Assembly: GCA_038234785.1 (NCBI GenBank)
Contig: JBBQTC010000066.1
Location: 1-21,579 of the forward strand
Origin: UBA668 sp038234785
Lineage (GTDB): Bacteria > Actinomycetota > Acidimicrobiia > Acidimicrobiales > Ilumatobacteraceae
Direction of reading: 5' to 3'
DNA length: 21,579 bases
Positions within the stretch are counted from its first letter, which is position 1, and each line of letters starts with the position of its first letter. This document shows positions 14,747 through 20,450 of this stretch, one piece after another. Below the pieces are notes generated by a model. That model was not told the origin of the DNA. It was given only the letters and a program-made list of their open reading frames with translations, and searched no databases. The translations under genes were made by a program, and so were the position numbers.

Positions 14747-15216
14747 GCCCCCTCCCGACTCCCGAGTGCCGCGCGAAGTTGCTCGAGTCCGCGAGAGAGC
14801 GACGACTTCACGGTTCCGATGTTGATCCCCATGACCTCGGCGATGCGCGCCTCGGGCAGGTCGTCGTAGAAGCGGAGCACGACCACAGCCCGCCTTCGAG
14901 GCGGCAGGGCGAGGACGGCCCGCAACATCCGGTCGCGTTCGGCAACGACCTCCGCGTCATCCGTCGCCGCGGGCAGCCAGGCGAGCGCGGCATGGTCTCT
15001 TCGATGCCCCAAGGCCCGCCGACGCCAACGGCGGGACATGAGGTTGATCATCACCCTGCGCAGGTACGCCGACGGGTCGGTGACGTCGCCCGATCGCCAC
15101 TTCGGCAGAGCTCGGGCGAGCGTCTCCGCCACCAGGTCGTCGGCGGCGTCCGCATTGCCCGTCAGCAGGCGAGCGATGCGTTGCAGGCGCGGCAGATCGT
15201 CGCCCACCAGCTGCAC
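14743..15216 (-). CDS. SigE-family ECF RNA polymerase sigma factor
   Basis: This 157-residue sigma factor has region 2 (RIARLLTGNADAADDLVAET, then AYLRRVMINLMSRRWRR) and region 4 (LPPRRRAVVVLRFYDDLPEARIAEVMGINIGTVKSSLSRGL), the pattern of the actinobacterial SigE family (TIGR02983). Regions 1.1 and 3 are absent, as expected for ECF factors. The only workable in-frame start is GTG at 15216; a stop codon lies in frame 24 bases further upstream with no other start between. The encoded upstream residues ASDDASF resemble the usual family N-terminus, so a non-standard start is possible. It lies 42 bases after rdgB in the same direction and is translationally coupled to the propeller gene. It probably responds to an envelope signal. 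Confidence 0.88.
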   Translation of the reverse strand: MQLVGDDLPRLQRIARLLTGNADAADDLVAETLARALPKWRSGDVTDPSAYLRRVMINLMSRRWRRRALGHRRDHAALAWLPAATDDAEVVAERDRMLRAVLALPPRRRAVVVLRFYDDLPEARIAEVMGINIGTVKSSLSRGLEQLRAALGSREGA

Positions 15217-15258
15217 GAAGGACGCATCATCCGAAGCGGTTCACACCTCACCAGAGCC

Positions 15259-15861
15259 TCAACCGTCGCCAAAGGTTGCCTGATCACGCAACGCCACGAC
15301 GAGCGCCGCGAGCGCACGGCCCCGGTGCGACACCGCGTTCTTCTCCCCGTCGGTCATCTGGCTGAACGTGCGCCCGTCACCTTCGGTCGGGATGAACAGC
15401 GGATCGAACCCGAAGCCGCGCTCGCCGCGCTCCTCGGTGGCGATGGCTCCTTCGCACACACCTTCCACCATGAGCTCGCTCCCGTCGGGACGGACCACCA
15501 TCACGACCGTGCGGAACCGCGCGGTGCGGTCGGTGACGCCCGCCATCGTTGCGAGCAGCTTGGCGCGGTTCTCCGCGTAGGTCGCGTTCGGACCCGCGTA
15601 GTACGCAGTTTCCACACCCGGGTCGCCGCCGAGCGCGTCGACGAACAGCCCGGTGTCGTCGCTGACCGCGTCCGCACCGGTGGCCGCGCAGATGGCGGCG
15701 GCCTTCAACCGGGCGTTGCCCTCCAGAGACCCAGCATCTTCGATCACGTCGGGCACGCCGGCGGGTCGCGGGACGAGGTCGACGAGACCGTCGAGGATGC
15801 TGGCGATCTCCTCGACCTTGTGCGGGTTCGCCGATGCCGAGACGAGGCGCGGCAGGCTCAT
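15259..15861 (-). CDS. rdgB: RdgB/HAM1 XTP/dITP pyrophosphatase
   Basis: This 200-residue enzyme hydrolyses non-canonical purine triphosphates (dITP, XTP) to monophosphates and pyrophosphate, cleaning the nucleotide pool. Family motifs are in order: SASANPHKVEE (SxNxxKxxE), SDDTGLFVDALGGDPGVETAYYAG, GFGFDPLFIP and KNAVSHRGRAL. Length is normal. The ATG at 15861 overlaps the RNase PH stop as ATGA, so the two are coupled, the same order as rph-rdgB in mycobacteria and many other bacteria. The second motif has DDTGL where DDSGL is commoner, a mild change. Confidence is high. Confidence 0.96.
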   Translation of the reverse strand: MSLPRLVSASANPHKVEEIASILDGLVDLVPRPAGVPDVIEDAGSLEGNARLKAAAICAATGADAVSDDTGLFVDALGGDPGVETAYYAGPNATYAENRAKLLATMAGVTDRTARFRTVVMVVRPDGSELMVEGVCEGAIATEERGERGFGFDPLFIPTEGDGRTFSQMTDGEKNAVSHRGRALAALVVALRDQATFGDG

Positions 15862-16616
15862 CGCCCGAGCGGCCGCGGTGACGGCTCGGAAGCGATCAGC
15901 TCCGATTGGAGCGCAATGATCTCGGCGAGCCCACCGGTCGCCAGGCCGAGCAGCGAGTCGAGCTCGCTACGGCTGAAGGCCTGCCCCTCGGCGGTGCCCT
16001 GCACCTCCACGAAGCGCGGTTCCGCGCCCGGCTGACCGAGCACGACGACGTTCATGTCGACCTCGGCGGTCGAGTCCTCGACATAGGGCAGGTCGAGCAC
16101 CGGCACGCCGCCGACGATGCCGACGCTGATCGCCGCGCAGTAGCTGTGCAAGGGGTGCTGCTTGATGGCCTTGTTCTGCACCAGCCGTGTGAGTGCGTCG
16201 TGCAGCGCGAGGTAGCCCCCGCAGATGCTCGCGGTACGGGTGCCACCGTCGGCCTGCAGCACGTCGCAGTCGACGATCACCTGGCGCTCGCCGAGCAGCC
16301 GCATGTCGCAGGCCGCTCGCAGCGAACGGCCGATGAGACGCTGGATCTCCACGGTGCGGCCGCTCTGCTTGCCCTTGGCGGCCTCGCGGTCGATGCGCTC
16401 GGGCGAGGCGCCCGGGAGCATCGAGTACTCGGCGGTGACCCAGCCCTTCCCGGTGCCCTTCATCCACCGCGGCACGCTCTCGTCGATGCTGGCGGTGCAC
16501 AGCACTCGGGTCTTGCCGAACGACACCAGCACGCTGCCGGCCGCCATCTCGGTGTAGTCGCGCTCGAAGGTCATCGGGCGAAGTTCGTCGTCGGCGCGTC
16601 CGTCGGGGCGGGGCAT
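15858..16616 (-). CDS. rph: Ribonuclease PH
   Basis: This 252-residue phosphate-dependent 3'-5' exoribonuclease trims the 3' ends of tRNA precursors and releases nucleoside diphosphates. Hallmarks are RPDGRADDELRP, GKTRVLCTASI, GWVTAEYSMLPG, GRTVEIQRLIGRSLRA, DCDVLQADGGTRTASI and FVEVQGTAEG, all intact across the usual 240-260-residue length. The start is fixed by GGAGA at 16622-16626 on the minus strand, five bases before the ATG, one of the few clear Shine-Dalgarno sites in this window. It lies 42 bases after murI and overlaps rdgB, giving a murI-rph-rdgB run. Confidence 0.97.
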   Translation of the reverse strand: MPRPDGRADDELRPMTFERDYTEMAAGSVLVSFGKTRVLCTASIDESVPRWMKGTGKGWVTAEYSMLPGASPERIDREAAKGKQSGRTVEIQRLIGRSLRAACDMRLLGERQVIVDCDVLQADGGTRTASICGGYLALHDALTRLVQNKAIKQHPLHSYCAAISVGIVGGVPVLDLPYVEDSTAEVDMNVVVLGQPGAEPRFVEVQGTAEGQAFSRSELDSLLGLATGGLAEIIALQSELIASEPSPRPLGR

Positions 16617-16658
16617 GTGGGTCTCCAGTGTGATGTGGGTTGAGGTGGTCGGTGGACT

Positions 16659-17462
16659 TCAGTCGTGCGGCCACGGCGCGGCGTCACGCAACTCGGGCCC
16701 CAGCAGGCGGCGGCCGAGATCGGCGAACCACGAGATGTCACCGCTCGACAGGAATCGGTGTTCGGTCGGTTCGCCGCCGGGGGCCCGCATGAGGCCCGCC
16801 GACATGAGTTCGTCGCGAGCGATGAACGCGGTCTCGTCGGCGCTGCTGACCAGCGTGACATCGGGACCCATCACATCGCTGATGACCCGAGCGAGGTACG
16901 GGTAGTGGGTGCACCCGAGCAGCAGGCTGTCGACGCCGGCGTCCTTCACCGGGGCGAGCAGCCGTTGAGCGAGGATCTCGATCTCGTCGCCGGTGGTCTG
17001 ACCGCGTTCCACGAACTCGACGAAGCCGGGGCATGCCGCAGACGTGAGGTGGACGTGGGGATTGGCGGCTGCGACGGCCCGGTCGTAAGCGCCGGAACCG
17101 ATCGTGCCGACCGTGCCGATCACACCGGCGCGGCCGCTGCTGGTCGCGCGCACGAGCGCGTTCGCGCCAGGCTCGACCACGTCGATCACGGGAACCGGCA
17201 GCTCCGCCTTGAGGTCGTCGATCGCCGCCGCTGAGGCGGTGTTGCAGGCGACCACGATCGCCTTCACGTCGAAGTCCTTCACCAGGCTCCAGGCCAGCTG
17301 CCGGGCGAACTCGCGCACCTCGGCCTGTGGCCGCGAACCGTAGGGGTAGCGCCCGGTGTCGCCGATGTAGACGAGGTGCTCGTGCGGCAACAGGTCGATG
17401 ACGGCACGGGCGACGGTGAGCCCACCGAAACCGCTGTCGAACATCCCGATCGGCCGATCCAT
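16659..17462 (-). CDS. murI: Glutamate racemase
   Basis: This 267-residue cofactor-independent racemase makes D-glutamate for peptidoglycan. Substrate and catalytic motifs are intact: FDSGFGGLTVARA (D9), YIGDTGRYPYG, VACNTASA with catalytic C73, and LGCTHYPYL with catalytic C184. Length is typical. The ATG at 17462 starts the conserved N-terminus and is preceded at seven bases by TAGCCT, suggesting a leaderless transcript. It is the first gene of a leftward run with rph and rdgB. An EamA transporter diverges from it. The neighbours match the mycobacterial murI locus. Confidence 0.97.
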   Translation of the reverse strand: MDRPIGMFDSGFGGLTVARAVIDLLPHEHLVYIGDTGRYPYGSRPQAEVREFARQLAWSLVKDFDVKAIVVACNTASAAAIDDLKAELPVPVIDVVEPGANALVRATSSGRAGVIGTVGTIGSGAYDRAVAAANPHVHLTSAACPGFVEFVERGQTTGDEIEILAQRLLAPVKDAGVDSLLLGCTHYPYLARVISDVMGPDVTLVSSADETAFIARDELMSAGLMRAPGGEPTEHRFLSSGDISWFADLGRRLLGPELRDAAPWPHD

Positions 17463-17469
17463 CCCGACC

Positions 17470-17475
17470 AGGCTA
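17470..17475 (-). promoter_or_regulatory. -10 element for murI
   Basis: On the minus strand TAGCCT lies seven bases before the ATG at 17462, implying a transcript with almost no leader. It forms one side of the 63-base divergent region with the EamA gene. Confidence 0.45.
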
Positions 17476-17507
17476 ACGGTTGCCCCTGGCGCCGGACCGC
17501 CAGCCCC

Positions 17508-17513
17508 TACGCT
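17508..17513 (+). promoter_or_regulatory. -10 element for EamA-family gene
   Basis: TACGCT lies twelve bases before the ATG at 17526, which would give a leader of only about five bases. No Shine-Dalgarno sequence is present and no good -35 is visible. Confidence 0.35.
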
Positions 17514-17525
17514 GCGTCTCCGCCC

Positions 17526-18362
17526 ATGTTGCTCGCCACCCTGCTCGCGCTCACCGCTGCCGTCATGCACGCCGGGTGGAACTTCGTCGCCAAGCGCGCC
17601 GACGGCGACCGGTACATGGTGCTGTCCGCGCAGTTCTTCATGTCCGGGCTGATCTCGCTGCCGCTGATGATCGGGTATCAACTGGTCTGGGGCCTCCCGT
17701 GGCAGGGGTATGTGTGGGGGTTGGCCAGCGGGTGCGTGCACCTTCCGTACGTGTGGCTGCTCGCCCGCGCCTACACGCTCGGCGATTTCTCGGTGAGCTA
17801 CCCGGTGGCGAGGGGCGGTGGCGCCGCGCTCGCCGCGGTCGGCGGCGTCGTGTTCCTCGGCGATCACCTCTCCGGATGGGAGACGATCGGCATCGCGATC
17901 GTCGTCGCCGGCCTGATGCTGCTCGCCTACGGCGCGACCGGCCCCAACCTGGCGATGGCGCTCGCGGTCGCGTGCACGATCGGGACGTACACCCTGATCG
18001 ACGCCAAGGGCGCGCGCGCGACCGCCAGCGTCGCCTACATCTTCGTGACGACGGTGGCGACGGCCTTGACCAACACGACCTTCAGCCTCGTCACCGGTCG
18101 GGTCCCGGAACTGCGGGCCATGCTGCGAGCCAACCGTCGGAGGGCAACGATGACGGGACTGGCGTCGCTGGTGACCTACGGGCTCGTCCTGGTCGCCGTC
18201 CAGCACGCGCCGGTGGGGTACGTGACGTCGCTGCGGGAGTCGAGCGTCGTGCTGGCCGCGCTCGCCGGATGGAAGCTGCTCGGCGAGGGCGACCACCGCC
18301 GCCGCCTCACTGCCGCGCTGGTGGTCTTCACCGGCCTGCTGGTCCTGGTCCTCGGCCGCTGA
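17526..18362 (+). CDS. EamA/DMT-superfamily membrane transporter
   Basis: This 278-residue protein has about nine or ten hydrophobic segments in two similar halves, the layout of drug/metabolite-transporter (EamA) permeases. The first half has LLALTAAVMHAGWNFVAK, a typical EamA opening, and ARAYTLGDFSVSYPVARG. The second half has ASLVTYGLVLVAVQHAPVGYVTSLRESSVV and a final segment LVVFTGLLVLVLG. Such permeases export or import small metabolites; the substrate cannot be told. The ATG at 17526 begins just before the first helix. It lies on the plus strand, interrupting the leftward cysM-murI order. A strong hairpin lies after its stop, shared with convergent cysM. Confidence 0.85.
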   Translation: MLLATLLALTAAVMHAGWNFVAKRADGDRYMVLSAQFFMSGLISLPLMIGYQLVWGLPWQGYVWGLASGCVHLPYVWLLARAYTLGDFSVSYPVARGGGAALAAVGGVVFLGDHLSGWETIGIAIVVAGLMLLAYGATGPNLAMALAVACTIGTYTLIDAKGARATASVAYIFVTTVATALTNTTFSLVTGRVPELRAMLRANRRRATMTGLASLVTYGLVLVAVQHAPVGYVTSLRESSVVLAALAGWKLLGEGDHRRRLTAALVVFTGLLVLVLGR

Positions 18363-18402
18363 GGGCGATCGGCTTCTGGTCAGCGATCTCCCCACCCACG
18401 CG

Positions 18403-18447
18403 TCTGGTCCGGATGCTTCCCGGAAGCCGGGAACGATCCGGACCAGA
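18403..18447. terminator. Nested hairpin between convergent EamA gene and cysM
   Basis: A 12-base perfect inverted repeat (TCTGGTCCGGAT, 18403-18414; ATCCGGACCAGA, 18436-18447) encloses a second perfect 7-base stem (TTCCCGG/CCGGGAA) with an AAG loop. The two stems are separated by a 2x2 mismatch. It lies 40 bases after the EamA stop and 21 bases after the cysM stop, so it can serve both genes. There is no T tract, which is common in high-GC actinobacteria. The pairing is directly visible. Confidence 0.8.
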
Positions 18448-18468
18448 ACGAGCTCCAGGGGCCGACGA

Positions 18469-19413
18469 TCAGAAGTAGATGATCGACTCGGCCTTGGCCT
18501 CGGCGGCGTCGAGGTCGTCGGTGTAGGCGCCGGTGCTGAGGTACTTCCAGCCGCCGTCGCAGACGATGAACACGATCGTGCCGCTCTCGATCTCGCTGGC
18601 CACCTTGACCGCTCCGGCGAGCGCCGCACCGGAGGAGATGCCGGCGAAGATGCCTTCGCGCACGAGGGCACGGGTCCACTCGAGGCTCTCCCGAGGACGC
18701 ACCACGCGCTTGCGATCGAGCAGGTCGAACCCGTACCAGCGGTCGAACAGCGGCGGGATGTAACCCTCGTCGAGGTTGCGCAGCCCCTCCACCTTCTCGC
18801 CCAACGGCGGCTCGATGGCGATGACCTTGATGTCGGGATTCTGTTCCTTGAGGAACCGTCCGGTCCCCATCAGCGTGCCGCTCGTGCCGAGACCGGCGAC
18901 GAAGTGGGTGATCTCCGGGCAGTCCCGCCAGATCTCGGGGCCGGTGCCCTCGTAGTGAGCCAGGGGATTGTTGTCGTTGCCGTACTGGTAGAGGAAGCAC
19001 CATTCCGGGTGCTCGGCGGCCAGCGCCTGGGCCCGCTTGACGGCACCGTTGCTGCCCTCCTCGCCGGGGGTGAGGATGAGCTCGGCACCGAACACCTCGA
19101 GCATCTGGCGACGCTCGATCGACACGCTCGTGGGCATCAGGATCTTGATCGGGTGGCCCTTCATCTGGGCGATGGCGGCGAGGGCGATGCCCGTGTTGCC
19201 CGACGACGGCTCGATGAGCGTCTGGCCCGGTTGCAGGATGCCGTCCTTCTCCGCCTGCTCGATCATCTGCTTGGCGATGCGGTCCTTGACGGATCCGAAC
19301 GGGTTCTGGCTCTCCAACTTGGCGACGATGCGGACGTCGGGGTTCGGCGAGAGGCGGCTGACGTCGACCATCGGTGTGTTGCCGATGAGATCGAGAACGC
19401 TCTGGTTGACCAC
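18469..19413 (-). CDS. cysM: CysM-type O-phosphoserine/cysteine synthase
   Basis: This 314-residue PLP enzyme forms cysteine. The PLP lysine is K43 in GSVKDR, SSGNTG (70-75) is the carboxylate loop, and GLGTSGT the phosphate loop. It resembles M. tuberculosis CysM more than CysK: LYQYGN, HYEGTGPE, EITHFVAGLGTSGTLMGTG, RNLDEG and WKYLSTGAY. R212 in LRNLDEG corresponds to Arg220, which in the mycobacterial enzyme selects O-phosphoserine; that enzyme takes sulfur from CysO thiocarboxylate. I start it at GTG 19413, because AGGAGG at 19422-19427 lies eight bases upstream and overlaps the earlier in-frame GTG at 19422. mec lies upstream with a 102-base gap. CysO itself is not in the window. Confidence 0.92.
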   Translation of the reverse strand: MVNQSVLDLIGNTPMVDVSRLSPNPDVRIVAKLESQNPFGSVKDRIAKQMIEQAEKDGILQPGQTLIEPSSGNTGIALAAIAQMKGHPIKILMPTSVSIERRQMLEVFGAELILTPGEEGSNGAVKRAQALAAEHPEWCFLYQYGNDNNPLAHYEGTGPEIWRDCPEITHFVAGLGTSGTLMGTGRFLKEQNPDIKVIAIEPPLGEKVEGLRNLDEGYIPPLFDRWYGFDLLDRKRVVRPRESLEWTRALVREGIFAGISSGAALAGAVKVASEIESGTIVFIVCDGGWKYLSTGAYTDDLDAAEAKAESIIYF

Positions 19414-19421
19414 GTGACACA

Positions 19422-19427
19422 CCTCCT
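19422..19427 (-). promoter_or_regulatory. Shine-Dalgarno site of cysM
   Basis: On the minus strand AGGAGG is a full-strength site eight bases before the GTG at 19413. It overlaps the upstream GTG at 19422, which therefore cannot be its target. Most neighbouring genes lack any such site. Confidence 0.8.
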
Positions 19428-19455
19428 GGACCGGGACCGTCTGGACCGGGACCGT
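19426..19455. repeat. Tandem 15-base duplication in cysM leader
   Basis: CTGGACCGGGACCGT occurs twice with no gap (19426-19440 and 19441-19455). On the cysM sense strand the second copy ends inside the Shine-Dalgarno site. It looks like a recent slippage duplication in a leader, possibly affecting ribosome access. Confidence 0.85.
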
Positions 19456-19472
19456 CGCAACCGGCCCGTGTG

Positions 19473-19512
19473 GCCGAGTATTCCGATCAGTTCGGTCGAG
19501 ATTCTACTCGGC
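19473..19512. repeat. Inverted repeat downstream of mec, in cysM promoter and leader
   Basis: GCCGAGTA (19473-19480) and TACTCGGC (19505-19512) are perfect 8-base inverted arms separated by 24 bases, with an inner CCGA-TCAGT-TCGG. It begins three bases after the mec stop and overlaps the -10 of cysM. It could be a regulator site or an attenuating hairpin. Confidence 0.55.
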
Positions 19513-19529
19513 GGATCAGAGGATGCCGA
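19501..19529 (-). promoter_or_regulatory. Internal cysM promoter in the 3' end of mec
   Basis: On the minus strand TAGAAT (19501-19506) matches five of six -10 bases. TCGGCA (19524-19529), exactly 17 bases upstream, matches four of six -35 bases. Transcription would start near 19494, giving an approximately 80-base leader before cysM. Confidence 0.55.
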
Positions 19530-19914
19530 TGGGCGTGTCGCGAATGGTCCCGTCGACGATCCGGTAGGACCGTGCTTCGGGGGCATCCCGCTTCAGGCTG
19601 ACGATCACGTAGTGCCAGTCAGGGTCCGGTGCCTGGGCGACGTCGGTGGGGCTCGGGTACGGCTCACTGTGCGTGTGGCTGTGGAACACACCGATCACCG
19701 CCAGCCCGTCGTCGTCGGCCTGGCGCTCGGCCCGCAGCAGTTCTCGGGGCGCGATGGTGTAGATCCGAGCGGACGCCGCCTCGTTGGTGGTGGGCACGAA
19801 ACGATGGACCTTCGAGCCACTGCCCACGAGCAGACCGCACGCCTCGAGCGGGTACCCGGCGTAGGCGTGGGCGATCATCTCGGCATAGGCCTGCGCGGGA
19901 AATACCAGCTCCAT
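19516..19914 (-). CDS. mec: Mec-type JAMM/MPN metallopeptidase (CysO-cysteine hydrolase)
   Basis: This 132-residue JAMM (Mov34/MPN/PAD-1) zinc peptidase carries the complete catalytic signature: a glutamate in the PLEACGLL segment, then HSH-x7-S-x2-D (HSHTHSEPYPSPTD) coordinating and activating zinc. In mycobacteria the homologue Mec releases cysteine from CysO-cysteine after CysM has formed it. The same gene order here (mec, then CysM-type synthase, murI, rph, rdgB) supports that role. A general desampylase-type peptidase is the alternative. The ATG at 19914 starts the domain and follows TACCCT by nine bases. smpB diverges 35 bases away. Confidence 0.88.
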   Translation of the reverse strand: MELVFPAQAYAEMIAHAYAGYPLEACGLLVGSGSKVHRFVPTTNEAASARIYTIAPRELLRAERQADDDGLAVIGVFHSHTHSEPYPSPTDVAQAPDPDWHYVIVSLKRDAPEARSYRIVDGTIRDTPIGIL

Positions 19915-19923
19915 CGGTCGGCA

Positions 19924-19939
19924 AGGGTACCGCTACCCT
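19924..19939. promoter_or_regulatory. Symmetric bidirectional promoter of mec and smpB
   Basis: AGGGTA-CCGC-TACCCT places the same -10 hexamer, TACCCT, on both strands, four bases apart. The minus-strand copy lies nine bases before the mec ATG and the plus-strand copy ten bases before the smpB ATG. The symmetry extends to AAGGGTA/TACCCTT. Neither gene has a Shine-Dalgarno site, so both mRNAs would have very short leaders. Confidence 0.6.
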
Positions 19940-19949
19940 TTGCACTCCC

Positions 19950-20450
19950 ATGGCCCCGAACCGCGACAAAGGCAACAGCGACGGAAGGAAGCTCATCGCG
20001 AGCAACCGTCGCGCGCGCCACGAGTATGCGATCCTCGACACGCTCGAGGCCGGGATCGTGCTGTCGGGCAGTGAGGTCAAGGCGCTGCGCGAAGGCCATG
20101 CCCAGATCGCCGACGCGTTCGCCCGTGTCATCCGCGGCCAGGTGTGGCTCGACGGCATGCACGTTCCGCCGTACCAGTTCGCCCACGGCATCGGCGCCCA
20201 CGACCCGAACCGGGCGCGCAAGCTCTTGCTGCACTCGCGTGAGATCAACAAGCTCGACCACCAGATCGCGACCGAGCACCTCGCGCTCATCCCGCTGTCG
20301 CTGTACTTCAAGGACGGACGGGTGAAGGTCGAACTCGCCCTGGCCCGAGGCCGTCGCAAGGAGGACAAGCGTCAGGCGATGGCCGAGCGCGACTCCAAGC
20401 TGGAGATGGCGCGAGCCGTTGGACGGGCCCGCAAGGGTATGGATCATTGA
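19950..20450 (+). CDS. smpB: SsrA-binding protein SmpB
   Basis: This 166-residue RNA-binding protein partners with tmRNA in trans-translation to rescue stalled ribosomes. Family landmarks are intact: the N-terminal NRRARHEYAILDTLEAGIVLSGSEVKALREG, split over the first beta strands, then GMHVPPY, HDPNRARKLLLH, IPLSLYFKDGRVKVELALARGRR and the basic C-terminal tail KEDKRQAMAERDSK that enters the decoding region. Length is normal. No ssrA gene is seen in the window. It starts from the bidirectional promoter shared with mec and its stop overlaps the next gene. Confidence 0.97.
   Translation: MAPNRDKGNSDGRKLIASNRRARHEYAILDTLEAGIVLSGSEVKALREGHAQIADAFARVIRGQVWLDGMHVPPYQFAHGIGAHDPNRARKLLLHSREINKLDHQIATEHLALIPLSLYFKDGRVKVELALARGRRKEDKRQAMAERDSKLEMARAVGRARKGMDH

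Noticed and set aside
15259..17462. An unusual island
   Set aside because: murI, rph and rdgB are intact housekeeping genes in a widely conserved order, with no sign of transfer.
19414..19422. Earlier cysM start at GTG 19422
   Set aside because: It overlaps the AGGAGG site itself, which is ideally spaced for the GTG at 19413.
19914..20450. tmRNA (ssrA) near smpB
   Set aside because: All gaps near smpB are under 110 bases, too short for the roughly 360-base ssrA, and no tRNA-Ala-like end was seen.
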